Shown: piece by piece, positions 29,590 through 38,096 of the stretch
Layout of the letters: each line of letters opens with the position of its first letter
Position numbering within the stretch: position 1 is the first letter of the stretch
The notes under the pieces: model-generated
What the model was told of the DNA's origin: nothing
Databases searched by the model: none
What the model saw: only the letters and a program-made list of their open reading frames with translations
DNA from: RUG695 sp050943135
GTDB taxonomy: Bacteria; Planctomycetota; Planctomycetia; Pirellulales; Thermoguttaceae
NCBI GenBank assembly: GCA_050943135.1
Contig: JBMNOP010000006.1
Coordinates: 131,172-195,171 of the forward strand
Reading direction: 5' to 3'
Length of the DNA stretch: 64,000 nt
Made by a program: the position numbers and the translations under genes

Positions 29590-32262
29590 CTACTTGTTTC
29601 CAGCCTTTTCGATTTCGCGGAGGCGCCGTTGTGCCTCGAGATCTCCCTGCTCGGCGGCTTTCTGGTACCAACTTACGGCTTCGGTTATGTTTTGCTCAAC
29701 GCCTTCGCCGAAGTCATGACAGGCACCCAGGAACCACTGGGCCTTGACGTCTCCCTGCTCGGCGGCTTTTCGGCACCATTCTATGGCTTCGGTTATGTCT
29801 TGCTCAACGCCCTCGCAGAAGTCGTGCCAGGCTCCCCGGAGCTGTTGTGACTCGATGTCTCCCCGCTCGGCGCACCATTTCACGGCTTTTCGGAACCATT
29901 TTACAGCTTCGGCCTTGTCTTGCTCAACTCCTTCGCCGAAGTAATAACAAGAACCGACCCGCCAGTGCGTCTCGGGAATTCCCGGCTCCGCGGCTTTTCG
30001 GTACCATTTCACGGCTTCGGCCTTATTTTGCTCGACTCCCTCGCCATTGTAGTAATAATGGCCGAGTTGCCATTGTGCCACGACGAGACCCTGCTCGGCG
30101 GCTTTTTGGCACCATTTTACGGCTTCGAACTTGTTTTGCTCGACTCCTTCGCCGCGGTGATAACAAGATGCAAGAACCCACTGTCCCAAGGCGTCTCCTT
30201 GCTCGGCAGCTTTTCGGTACCATTTTGCGGCTTCGGTCAGGTTTTTCTTAACTCCCCAACCTTCGGCATAATGAGCACCGAGTTGCCACTGTGCTCCGGC
30301 GTATCCCTGTTCTGCGGCTTTTCGCCACCATTTCACGGCTTGGGCCTCGTTGGGATCAACCCTTTCACTGTCGCCACCATAAGCGCTCTGGCGCCATTGC
30401 GTCTCGACATCCCCCTGCTCGGCGGATTTTCGGAGCCAGTTTACGCCCTCGGTCTTGTTTTGCTCAACACCCAAGCCGAAGTAATAACAATTAACAAGTC
30501 GCCATTGTCCCTCGGCGTTCCCCTGCTCGGCGGATTTTCGGAACCAATTTACGCCTTCGGTTATGTTTTGCTCAACGCCTTCGCCAAAGTAATAACAATC
30601 ACCGAGCCGCCATTGTCCCTCGGCGTCCCCCTGCCCGGCTGATTTTCGGAACCAGTGTGCGGCTTCGGTTTCGTTGCGCTCAACGCCCTCGCCGTTGTAA
30701 TAACAATCACCGAGCCGCCATTGTCCCTCGGCGTCTCCCTGCTCGGCGGATTTTCGGAACCAATTTGCGGCTTTGGTCTCGTTGGACTCAACTCCTTCGT
30801 CGTCGAAATAACCATCATTGAGTCGCCGTTGTGCCTCAGCGTCCCCCTGCCCGGCGGCCTTTAGGTACCATTTTACGGCTTCGAACTTGTTTTGAGCAGC
30901 GCCCTCACCGTGCTCATAACAAGCCCCCAGGAGCACTTGTGCCTTGGCGTATCCCTGTTCAGCGGCTGTCCGGTACCATTTTGCGGCTTCGGCCCTGTTT
31001 TGAGCAACTCCCTCGCCAAAGTAATAACAATCACCGAGTCGCTGCTGTGCCTCAGCGTCCCCCTGCCCCGCGGCTTTTCGGTACCAATTTGCGGCTTCGA
31101 CTTTGTTTTGATCAACGCCCTCGCCGAAGTAATAACAACCACCGAGTATCCGTTGTGCCAAGGCGACTCCCCACTCCGCGGCTTTTCGGTACCAATTTGC
31201 GGCTTCGGCCTTGTTTTGATCAACGCCCTCGCCGAAGTAATAACAATCACCGAGTCGCTGCTGTGCCTCGGCGTCCCCCTGCTCGGCGGCTTTTCGGTAC
31301 CATTTTGCGGCTTCGGCCCTGTTTTGATCAACGCCCTCACCGACGTAATAACAAGCACCGAGTCGCACTTGTGCAAGGGCGAGCCCCTGTTCTGCGGCTT
31401 TTCGGAACCAATTTACGGCTTCGATCGCGTTGCGTTCAACACCCTCGCCGACGTGATAACAAACACCAAGTCGCCATTGTGCCAAGACGTTTCCCTGCTC
31501 GGCGGCTTTTCGAAACCAATTTACGGCTTCGGTCTTGTTTTGATCAACGCCGTTGCCAAGGTCATAACAATCACCGAGTCGCTGTTGTGCCTCGGCGTCC
31601 CCCTGCTCCGCGGCTTTTCGGTACCATTTTACGCCTTCGGTCGCACTTCGCTCAACTCCATCGCCTATGTGATAACAACGACCGAGTCGCACTTGTGCCT
31701 CGACATCCCCCTGCTCGGCAGCTTTTCGGAGCCAATTTACGGCTTCGATCGCGTTGCGCTCAACACCCTCGCCGACGTGATAACAAACACCGAGTCGCAC
31801 TTGTGAAAAGGCGATTCCCTGTTCTGCGGCTTTTCGGTACCAATTTACGGCTTCGGGTTCGCTGCGCTCGACGCCCTCGCCGTTGTAATAACAACGCCCG
31901 AGTTGCACTTGTGCCAAGGCGTATCCCTGTGCCGCAGCTTTTCGGCACCAATTTGCAGCTTCGGTTTTGTTTTGCTCAACACCCTCGCCGAAATAATAAC
32001 ACAAACCCAGGAAGTATTGTCCCCTGGCATTTCCTTGCTCGGCGGCTTTTCGAAACCAACTTACGGCTTCGGTCTCGCTGCGCTCAACGCCTTCGCCGTT
32101 GTGATAACAACGACCGAGTTGCACTTGTGCCTCGACATCTCCCGCTTCGGCAGCCGCACGAACCGCTTCGATCGACTCCGCCACCCCCTCGTCTGCAATG
32201 ACGCACCCCAAGAGGGAGGCGAGGACCACCACGCCCATCACCGTCAAATGTCGAATATTCAT
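29590..32262 (-). CDS. Lipoprotein with 23 tandem Sel1-like repeats (890 aa)
   Basis: I start at MNIRHLTV (ATG 32262), with an AAGGA-type ribosome site; an in-frame ATG 42 nt further up would put the signal sequence off the N-terminus. The first 20 residues form a lipoprotein-like signal (VVVLASLLGC, Cys at about 20). The rest is 23 Sel1 repeats of 36 residues, each close to EAVNWYRKAAEQGDAEAQ followed by LGxCYYFGEGVEQN. Sel1 solenoids are protein-protein interaction scaffolds, so an envelope or periplasmic adaptor is likely. Units 13-16 share KSAEQGDAEG and differ from the rest, pointing to local duplication; unit 21 has an insertion. No enzyme domain is attached, so partners are unknown. 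Confidence 0.9.
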   Translation of the reverse strand: MNIRHLTVMGVVVLASLLGCVIADEGVAESIEAVRAAAEAGDVEAQVQLGRCYHNGEGVERSETEAVSWFRKAAEQGNARGQYFLGLCYYFGEGVEQNKTEAANWCRKAAAQGYALAQVQLGRCYYNGEGVERSEPEAVNWYRKAAEQGIAFSQVRLGVCYHVGEGVERNAIEAVNWLRKAAEQGDVEAQVRLGRCYHIGDGVERSATEGVKWYRKAAEQGDAEAQQRLGDCYDLGNGVDQNKTEAVNWFRKAAEQGNVLAQWRLGVCYHVGEGVERNAIEAVNWFRKAAEQGLALAQVRLGACYYVGEGVDQNRAEAAKWYRKAAEQGDAEAQQRLGDCYYFGEGVDQNKAEAANWYRKAAEWGVALAQRILGGCYYFGEGVDQNKVEAANWYRKAAGQGDAEAQQRLGDCYYFGEGVAQNRAEAAKWYRTAAEQGYAKAQVLLGACYEHGEGAAQNKFEAVKWYLKAAGQGDAEAQRRLNDGYFDDEGVESNETKAANWFRKSAEQGDAEGQWRLGDCYYNGEGVERNETEAAHWFRKSAGQGDAEGQWRLGDCYYFGEGVEQNITEGVNWFRKSAEQGNAEGQWRLVNCYYFGLGVEQNKTEGVNWLRKSAEQGDVETQWRQSAYGGDSERVDPNEAQAVKWWRKAAEQGYAGAQWQLGAHYAEGWGVKKNLTEAAKWYRKAAEQGDALGQWVLASCYHRGEGVEQNKFEAVKWCQKAAEQGLVVAQWQLGHYYYNGEGVEQNKAEAVKWYRKAAEPGIPETHWRVGSCYYFGEGVEQDKAEAVKWFRKAVKWCAERGDIESQQLRGAWHDFCEGVEQDITEAIEWCRKAAEQGDVKAQWFLGACHDFGEGVEQNITEAVSWYQKAAEQGDLEAQRRLREIEKAGNK
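29640..32190 (-). repeat. Array of 108-bp DNA repeats encoding Sel1 units
   Basis: The 36-codon Sel1 units are conserved at nucleotide level: strings such as GTAATAACAA and GGCTTTTCGGTACCA recur at a 108-bp period on the plus strand, 23 times with variation. The array should recombine easily and may vary in copy number between strains. Confidence 0.85.
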
Positions 32263-32654
32263 GGTCTTTTCCTTTCGTTCATGTTTGGTCAGACACTTGT
32301 TCAATACCGTTTTCCTCCGGTCGAAAAAGCGCCGGAGTATTCACCGACCTGACCGGCCTTGCGGGCAGCTTTGCCTGTACGAGGCAGGCTGGGAGAAGAT
32401 TGAAGATTGCCGCCCTGGCAGGACGGAACTTCACATGCCTACGCGCTGCCCTCCTTTCAAGGCATCATTGGCCATCATCCGTTGATATCCAACAGGACCG
32501 CGTTGATCAACGACGACCGTCCAATCCCCCGATTTCAGACGGTTCCGGGCTTTCGAGCGGTTCGATGAACGGCACGCCGCCCGGCCATTGGTGATCCCAC
32601 CAGGACGGTTTGGCGCGCCCGTCGGCACGGGCATACTCGGTCCCCAACGGGGAG

Positions 32655-32790
32655 TTGTCGTTTCTCTGCGCCTTTTCGGAACCAATTTACGGCTTTGCAT
32701 ATATTTTGCGCGACCCCGTCGCCAAATTCATAACAAACACCGAGTGACGCTCGCGTTTCGACGTTTCCAGCCCCGGCGGCCTCATGAACC
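32655..32790 (-). pseudogene. Decayed Sel1-repeat fragment
   Basis: Read on the minus strand from about 32787, the frame gives EAAGAGNVETRASLG, then VCYEFGDGVAQNICKAV, then NWFRKGAEK: one full Sel1 unit, clearly homologous to the neighbouring array. Upstream of it in the same frame there is a TAA (near 32795) and downstream the sequence stops resembling Sel1. It has no plausible start or signal peptide. Most likely a leftover of a duplicated or recombined copy of the adjacent 890-residue lipoprotein gene. Confidence 0.65.
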
Positions 32791-33455
32791 TTTTATTGTC
32801 GCTGATCTTTACATATGCAAAGTTTGTTTGACAAACCGGCAATACTATTACCCTGCCCCTACCTTGTTATATCCCACCACCCCGCATGTTGCAATCAAAC
32901 CATTGAGAAAGCAGATTGATTTTTAAAAAATACTTGGAATTGGTTTCATCCCTGTCTGCGCATTCCAAAGAATCTGAATCACACTCCCCTGAACAACCGG
33001 TAGTTTTCAAGGTGTTTGAACCAATGTCGCTTCACTTTTTCCTGTAACCCCTCGAAACATTCATGGTATTGCCCTTCGGCATAGACAGCCAATCCCTCGC
33101 CGATATGGGATGGTCGCCGTGGGGGAGATGCCCGAGCGAGCCGACGAGGGGGCGATGGGCCGCAAGAATCGTTGCCGCAGTCGTCATCGGGAGATTCGCT
33201 TGAATTCTCTTGCACCAATCGAAAGTCTCGGTTGATGAGGGGTGGTTTATGGCCATGATACGGGGTTAAGGTCTTTTTTGTCTTTTTTCGGGCTTCTGAG
33301 GCGCCGTAAAATCATGGTAATTATTGGGAAGCCCGGCAACCGACCCTTACAAGAATCATCGCCCCTGCCGCGCGAAATCTTTCGGCATAACCGTTAAAAA
33401 TACCGCGGACGGAAAGGTTTCTCGCGGGAATCAAAACATTCGAATGTCGCAAAAC

Positions 33456-33483
33456 TTGCGAAAAGCCGAGAGAGTAATATAAT
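33456..33483 (+). promoter_or_regulatory. Promoter of the TPR protein gene
   Basis: TTGCGA (33456-33461), 16-nt spacer, perfect TATAAT (33478-33483), about 85 nt before the start codon. Confidence 0.55.
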
Positions 33484-33570
33484 TAATCAATAGGATGTTG
33501 TAGGGTTCCGGTCGGTGGTTTTTTTCGGACGCGCTGCGGAAGGCGGTCTGGTTTGGCGTAAGGAAAACCG

Positions 33571-34410
33571 ATGATGAAGAAATGCGTTTTCTTGGTCCTC
33601 GCGACTCTTGGGATTTACGGGTTTTTCGTTGGGGCGCTCCGTGCGCAAACTCCGCAAGCCGATGAGCTCTACGCCCGCGGTCTTTACCTCTTTTTCAACG
33701 ACCGATATGCTGAGGCGGAACCGCTTTTCCGGCAAGGCGCCGAGCTCGCCCCCGAAAATCCGGCCCTGTTCTACTTTTTAGGCCTCTCGCAAGGACGGCT
33801 CGGCGAATCCGATGAGGCGCACCGGTCATTTACCAAGGGGGCCGAAGCGGAACTGACCCCGCGCGGTCGGCTGGTCGATGTTTCCGGCCATCTGCGCCGG
33901 ATCCAAGGGAATGAACGACTGGCGCTCGAAGATATCCGTCGCGAGGTCCATCGTGCCGCGCAAGAGAGAGAGCGTCGGCTTAACGAGGCAATCTACGGCA
34001 ACGAACTTCTGCAACAACGCCGTCGTCTGACCGCGAGCCTTGCGTCGGGAAAGGCGGCCGCGCCTCCGGCGATTCCTTCCGGCAACCTTCCTTCGGTCCC
34101 GCCGATTCGCCCGCTGCTCACGACCGAGATCAACGGTTACATTTCCGAAGAATTGGCTAATGCCGATAGAGAAGGCTTCATCAATCTCCAAAAGCACGAA
34201 CGGCTCGACGAAAGCGGGAACGTCATTAAGGTCGAATATCTGTCGACCGAAGCGCAAAAGCGCGCCGAACGACGCCGAACAATTGCCGAAGAGCGCAGAA
34301 TCGCCAGAGAGACTTTCGTTGATATTTTCGATATCGAGAATACCTCTTCCGATAGCACTGTATTCGGCGGTGAAAAGGCTGCCGACACCCCCGCCAATCC
34401 GAGAAAATAA
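33571..34410 (+). CDS. Exported TPR-repeat protein
   Basis: A 279-residue protein with an N-terminal signal peptide (CVFLVLATLGIYGFFVGA, cleavage probably at LRAQ near residue 25). Residues 28-95 form two tetratricopeptide-like units (ADELYARGLYLFFNDRYAEA, then NPALFYFLGLSQGRLGESDE). The remainder is charged and Arg-rich with helical, coiled-coil character (EAQKRAERRRTIAEERRIA) and no known domain. AAGGA about 8 nt before the tandem ATGs fits the start at 33571 or 33574. TPR units mediate protein contacts; role unknown. The next gene, a metal-binding protein, follows after 127 nt with a weak hairpin between. Confidence 0.72.
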   Translation: MMKKCVFLVLATLGIYGFFVGALRAQTPQADELYARGLYLFFNDRYAEAEPLFRQGAELAPENPALFYFLGLSQGRLGESDEAHRSFTKGAEAELTPRGRLVDVSGHLRRIQGNERLALEDIRREVHRAAQERERRLNEAIYGNELLQQRRRLTASLASGKAAAPPAIPSGNLPSVPPIRPLLTTEINGYISEELANADREGFINLQKHERLDESGNVIKVEYLSTEAQKRAERRRTIAEERRIARETFVDIFDIENTSSDSTVFGGEKAADTPANPRK

Positions 34411-34459
34411 AGAGGGCGAGGATGAACAACTGCTCCCCTGTGCAGACAACGGCGTAGAC

Positions 34460-34486
34460 GGGCGTCGGGGAAATACCTCGGCGCCC
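34460..34486 (+). terminator. Weak hairpin between the TPR and metal-binding protein genes
   Basis: Arms 34460-34470 and 34476-34486 pair over 11 nt with two G-T wobbles and a 5-nt loop. The T content afterwards is modest, so termination is possible but not certain. Confidence 0.3.
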
Positions 34487-34537
34487 TTCCTTTCCCTGTC
34501 GGGGCGGTCTCGACCTCTTGTAATGAGAGAATTTCCC

Positions 34538-35467
34538 ATGGAAGAAGTGATGGTACGAACGACAGCAAAAGGGCGAGTCTGTGGGGTTCTTTTTTTCGCT
34601 TTGACCCTTTCCCTCTTTGGGGAATCCCTCGGATGCCGCCGGGAAGTGTCCGCGCCCTACAACGGATTTTCGGTATTGGTCACGGTTCAGCCGATCGCCG
34701 GGCTGGTTCGTGCCGTCGGCGGCGACACTTGCCACGTCGTGGTTTTGGTTCCCCCCGGAAAGGAACCCGAAACCTTTATGCCAACTCCTTCGGAAATGAA
34801 GGAAATCACCCGCTGCGGCATTTTTTTCCGGGTCGGGCTGCCCGCCGAAGAGTCGCTCGCCCACCGTCTTCGAAGCCTGAATCCAAGCCTGCGTGTGGTC
34901 GATCTGAATCGAGACCTGCCGATCGTCCCTGAACCCCTTGAGGAGAACAACGAGCAGGAGGGGCCGGACGATTCCGATGAACACTGCCATGGAGTCGATC
35001 CCCATGTTTGGATGAGTCCTTCGAACTTAATCGTGATGGCCAAAAGGGTGGAGGAGACCCTTTCGGAAACGATTCCGGAAAATGCCGACCTTTATCGGGT
35101 AGAGGGGACCCGGTTTCGGGAAACCGCCGAAAAACTCCGGCACGAGACGGCCGAGCGGCTCAGCGGGCTTTCCGAACGGACTCTCTACGTTTTCCATCCG
35201 GCCTACGGCCATTACTGTGCGGAATTCGGTCTCCGGCAGATGGCGGTCGAAGCGGGGGGAAAAGCGCCCAAATCGAAAGATTTCGTCCGGTTGATCCAGC
35301 GACTGCGTGAAGAAAAAGCTCAAAAGATCTTCGTTCAACCCCAGTTTAGTCGAACATCGGTCGATAAGATTTCCGAGGCCCTCCACCTGAACATCGAGGT
35401 TCATTCCCCACTGGAAGAGGATCCTTTGGAAAATATTCGAACATTAACCGACGCGCTTTTGCGCTGA
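34538..35467 (+). CDS. ZnuA-like metal ABC transporter substrate-binding protein
   Basis: A 309-residue cluster-9 solute-binding protein. The N-terminus is a signal sequence ending ESLGC (Cys about 33), so it may be lipid-anchored, though the lipobox is imperfect. Ligand positions expected for Zn/Mn binding are visible: an acidic-His loop DDSDEHCHGVDPHVWMSP (about 146-163) and VFHPAYGHYC (about 225). Other family blocks: VTVQPIAGLVRAVGG at the N-terminus and ENIRTLTDALL at the end. The permease and ATPase genes (znuB, znuC) are not next to it, which is unusual. I preferred ATG 34538 among in-frame ATGs at 34523, 34538 and 34550 for the ribosome-site spacing; the choice is not firm. Confidence 0.85.
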   Translation: MEEVMVRTTAKGRVCGVLFFALTLSLFGESLGCRREVSAPYNGFSVLVTVQPIAGLVRAVGGDTCHVVVLVPPGKEPETFMPTPSEMKEITRCGIFFRVGLPAEESLAHRLRSLNPSLRVVDLNRDLPIVPEPLEENNEQEGPDDSDEHCHGVDPHVWMSPSNLIVMAKRVEETLSETIPENADLYRVEGTRFRETAEKLRHETAERLSGLSERTLYVFHPAYGHYCAEFGLRQMAVEAGGKAPKSKDFVRLIQRLREEKAQKIFVQPQFSRTSVDKISEALHLNIEVHSPLEEDPLENIRTLTDALLR

Positions 35468-35480
35468 GCGCGTACCCCCC

Positions 35481-35508
35481 TCGAAAAATTTTTCTGTTTT
35501 ATTATAAT
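35481..35508 (+). promoter_or_regulatory. Promoter of the cytochrome-like lipoprotein gene
   Basis: TCGAAA (35481-35486), 16-nt spacer, perfect TATAAT (35503-35508); leader of about 150 nt. Confidence 0.5.
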
Positions 35509-35666
35509 GGGACGAACGAACGGGGCCCGAAATTACGTATTCATTGTTGCTGTTCGGGGCACCGCTTCTGTCGGCGCTCAGGGGCTGCATACGGCCTTGT
35601 CTGTTGGACGCGGCCGTGGGTTCAGGCTCTAAAGCCATCATTGCATCGATTTTTTGGGAGAAGAAA

Positions 35667-36041
35667 ATGAAATTTCATCGTGTTATGGTCTTCAGTACGG
35701 CATTGGTGGCCGGGCTTCTTCTTTTCGCGGGGTGCCAAAAGAAAGAGGTCATTGAAGTGAATGACGGCGAGACCACTGCTATCCAGGAACCCGAAAACGA
35801 AATCGAAGAAGTCATCGATCTCGAAGAGATCCTCGTTGTCGACGTTCCCGAGGTCACCGACGATGCCACGACGGGTGGCGAAGGCTTTATTGGCGCCACG
35901 ACAGGTGACGATTTTATGTTCGACGGCGCGACGACCGGCGGGGATTCAGAAGCGATCGACATCGACGTGATCGAAGACGAAGAAGCGGCAAGCACTTCGT
36001 CGGTCTCCTCTGTTCCGCCCGCTTTTTTTTTTGACATCTGA
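35667..36041 (+). CDS. Lipoprotein, N-terminal part of a frame-disrupted gene
   Basis: A 124-residue frame starting at ATG 35667 with GGGAG 6 nt upstream. Residues 1-22 are a lipoprotein signal (ALVAGLLLFAGC). The mature part is very acidic and low-complexity, with three ATTG-type units (DDATTGGEG, GATTGDDF, GATTGGD), a flexible linker rather than a domain. It ends PAFFFDI because a run of ten T (36023-36032) shifts the frame. With nine T the reading would continue PAFFLTSEISPAYAAEG straight into the next frame. I therefore think this is the export and anchor part of one protein of about 366 residues, not a gene of its own. Confidence 0.7.
   Translation: MKFHRVMVFSTALVAGLLLFAGCQKKEVIEVNDGETTAIQEPENEIEEVIDLEEILVVDVPEVTDDATTGGEGFIGATTGDDFMFDGATTGGDSEAIDIDVIEDEEAASTSSVSSVPPAFFFDI
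36023..36032 (+). other. T10 homopolymer separating two halves of one gene
   Basis: Ten consecutive T. The upstream frame reads Phe-Phe-Phe-Asp-Ile-stop through it; deleting one T joins it to the downstream frame. It may be a sequencing or assembly error, a phase-variable tract, or a slippery site for RNA polymerase. Confidence 0.75.
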
Positions 36042-36768
36042 AATCTCCCCCGCCTATGCGGCCGAAGGAAAGGGGAAGCTCCCTCCGATGGCCGACATGG
36101 AAAGTCAGTTCACGAAGTTTTCCGCAAAACTCGATCGTGACCTCGATGACCTTTCCATGGGCGGAGATTTCGATGATGCGGCGGGAAACCTGCGGCGTGA
36201 CGCCAACGTGCTGCTTCTCCTGGCAATTGCCATCGGCCGGTCCGATGAGTCGGGAACCCTCAAGCCGGCTGCCCCGGCTCTTCTGCGTGAAGCGAAGGCT
36301 CTACTTGAGGCCGCCGATGCCAAGACTGCTGCCGAGGCCGTCAAGGCTATTCAGAACATTGTCGCCGCTCCCGAGGCATCGGAGGGAGAGGTTGATTGGG
36401 AAAATACGGTTCAGCTCGCTCCGCTGATGGCAAAGGTCGTTCCCTCCCTGACGACCGAAATCAAACGCCTGAGTAAAAATGAAAAGACTCTCCTCCGATC
36501 GCGTAACGCAAAAAACGTGGCCGGTAATGCCGCAGCCCTGGCGGTCGTTGCTGCCGGCAGTCGTTTGAGTGTTGCCGAAACGAACGCGCCGGACCAAGAA
36601 GCCCTCTGGAAAGAATGTTGCGACGAGTTTTGTGTGTTGAGTCTCAATGTTAACGAGGCGGCTCATGCCATGGGCAACGGGGGAGCGTTTGACGATTACA
36701 CCGTCGCGCTTCAAGAGCTGGAAGAAACGTGTAACACGTGTCACGAAAAATTCAGCGTCGTGCAGTAA
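36031..36768 (+). CDS. Cytochrome-c'-like domain, C-terminal part of the frame-disrupted gene
   Basis: As a separate frame this would have to start at a TTG inside the T10 run, without ribosome site or signal peptide, yet it ends with CNTCHEKF, a c-type heme motif that only works if the protein is exported. The 245 residues are largely helical (AAPALLREAKALLEAADAKT), with CxxCH near the C-terminus as in class II cytochromes (cytochrome c'/c556 type), which fold as four-helix bundles. Read together with 35667-36041 it forms an outer or inner membrane-tethered cytochrome with an acidic linker. A further CCDEFC cluster precedes the heme motif. A sequence search for a single-frame homologue would settle the model. 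Confidence 0.7.
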   Translation: MTSEISPAYAAEGKGKLPPMADMESQFTKFSAKLDRDLDDLSMGGDFDDAAGNLRRDANVLLLLAIAIGRSDESGTLKPAAPALLREAKALLEAADAKTAAEAVKAIQNIVAAPEASEGEVDWENTVQLAPLMAKVVPSLTTEIKRLSKNEKTLLRSRNAKNVAGNAAALAVVAAGSRLSVAETNAPDQEALWKECCDEFCVLSLNVNEAAHAMGNGGAFDDYTVALQELEETCNTCHEKFSVVQ

Positions 36769-36800
36769 AGAATTTGAACGATTGATTAAGGAGTCGAAGC

Positions 36801-38096
36801 ATGTCCATCGATAAAGCAAAACTCATTTACGGGAACGAAGAAATCGAGCTTCCCGTCTACGAGGGGACAGCCGGCGATCATGCGATTGATATTACCTCCC
36901 TCTACGCCAAACACGGTCTGATCACCTACGATCCCTCGCTCGGGAACACAGGGATCTGTCAGAGTAGCGTCACCTTCATTGACGGCGATAAAGGTATTCT
37001 CCGTTACCGCGGAATTCCGATTGAGCAGTTCGACCGCCCGAAACCGAATTTTATCGAGGTCGCCTGGATGCTGATCTTTGGGCGCCTTCCCGACAAGGCG
37101 GAACTGGAGCTTTTCCGCCAGACACTGACCAATCACGAACTCCTTCACGAAGGGCTTCGGAACCAGTTTCAGTTTTTGCCGGCCCAAGCTCCCCCGATGG
37201 CGATCCTCTCGTCCATGATCAGCATGATGGCGTGTTACTGCGACGAACTCCTTTCTCCCGAAGACGAACCGGTCTTCCTCGAAGGGGCCGCGCGCCTGAT
37301 CAGCAAAATTCGGACGATCGCCGCCTTGACCTACCGGCGGGCGATGGGGCTTCCGGTCATCTACCCCAATCCGGAGCTTTCGTATTGCAGCAATTTCCTG
37401 CATATGATGTTCTCGCTCCCTTACAAGCAGTACGAAATCAAACCTGAAATCGTCAACGCGTTAAACCTTGTCCTCATCCTGCATGCCGATCACGAGCAGA
37501 ACTGTTCAACCAGTGCCGTGCGTGTGGTCTGTTCGTCCCGCGCCAACCTGTTTGCCTCGGTTTCTGCCGGAGTCAATGCACTCTGGGGGCCACTTCACGG
37601 CGGGGCCAATGTCAAGGTCATGGAAATGCTCGAGGGCATCCACCGAGGAAATCTCAGTCCGGCCGGCTGTATCGAAGCCGCGAAAGACAAAAACAACCCT
37701 TTCCGTCTTTTCGGGTTTGGTCATCGGGTTTACCGCAATTACGATCCCCGAGCCAAAATCCTCAAGATGGCGTACGAACGGGTCTGCAAGGTTCAGAAGA
37801 TCAACGATCCGCTTCTTGACATTGCCCGCGAACTTGAAGTGACCGCCCTGGAAGACGACTACTTCATCGAACGGAAACTTTACCCGAACGTCGATTTCTA
37901 TAGCGGGATCCTCTTGCGTGCGATCGGGATTCCGACCAATATGTTCACGGTGATGTTCGCGATCGGGCGCCTGCCGGGCTGGATTGCCCAATGGAAGGAA
38001 CAGCATGAAAATCCCGACGTGAAAATCATTCGTCCACGTCAACTCTATACCGGGAATCCCGAAACCGACTACGTTGAAATTTCCGAGCGAAGGTGA
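36801..38096 (+). CDS. gltA: Citrate synthase
   Basis: The enzyme condenses acetyl-CoA and oxaloacetate to citrate. The 431-residue protein has the type II layout, with catalytic His in LHADHEQNCSTSAVR (about residue 228) and in the GPLHGGAN block (about 258), and FGFGHRVYRNYDPRA (about 307). An AAGGAG ribosome site lies 8 nt before the start ATG. It follows the cytochrome-like gene after 32 nt, so may be in the same transcript, and its last 23 nt overlap the next gene. Confidence 0.95.
   Translation: MSIDKAKLIYGNEEIELPVYEGTAGDHAIDITSLYAKHGLITYDPSLGNTGICQSSVTFIDGDKGILRYRGIPIEQFDRPKPNFIEVAWMLIFGRLPDKAELELFRQTLTNHELLHEGLRNQFQFLPAQAPPMAILSSMISMMACYCDELLSPEDEPVFLEGAARLISKIRTIAALTYRRAMGLPVIYPNPELSYCSNFLHMMFSLPYKQYEIKPEIVNALNLVLILHADHEQNCSTSAVRVVCSSRANLFASVSAGVNALWGPLHGGANVKVMEMLEGIHRGNLSPAGCIEAAKDKNNPFRLFGFGHRVYRNYDPRAKILKMAYERVCKVQKINDPLLDIARELEVTALEDDYFIERKLYPNVDFYSGILLRAIGIPTNMFTVMFAIGRLPGWIAQWKEQHENPDVKIIRPRQLYTGNPETDYVEISERR

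Larger units (their letters stand above)
32263..33570. other. 1.3 kb gene-poor stretch with one Sel1 scrap
   Basis: Apart from the Sel1 remnant at 32655-32790 and the promoter of the next gene, I find nothing with a ribosome site, signal sequence or recognisable domain. Minus-strand frames at 32979-33256 are short and unconvincing. Confidence 0.5.

Noticed and set aside
28997..29747. Overlapping frames of 174 (-) and 216 (+) codons after uvrA
   Set aside because: No start signals, no recognisable domain and neither has codon usage like its neighbours; could be remnant but unsupported.
30831..32201. 456-codon plus-strand frame with regular repeats; also considered as a CRISPR-like array
   Set aside because: The periodicity is the 108-bp Sel1 array read from the other strand. 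Units are contiguous coding repeats without unique spacers, so not CRISPR.
32979..33256. Two short minus-strand frames (79 and 74 codons)
   Set aside because: No ribosome site or similarity I can recognise.
36031..36768. Independent gene starting at TTG in the T10 tract
   Set aside because: No ribosome site or signal peptide for a protein with a CxxCH motif; a single-gene model with a frame disruption explains more.
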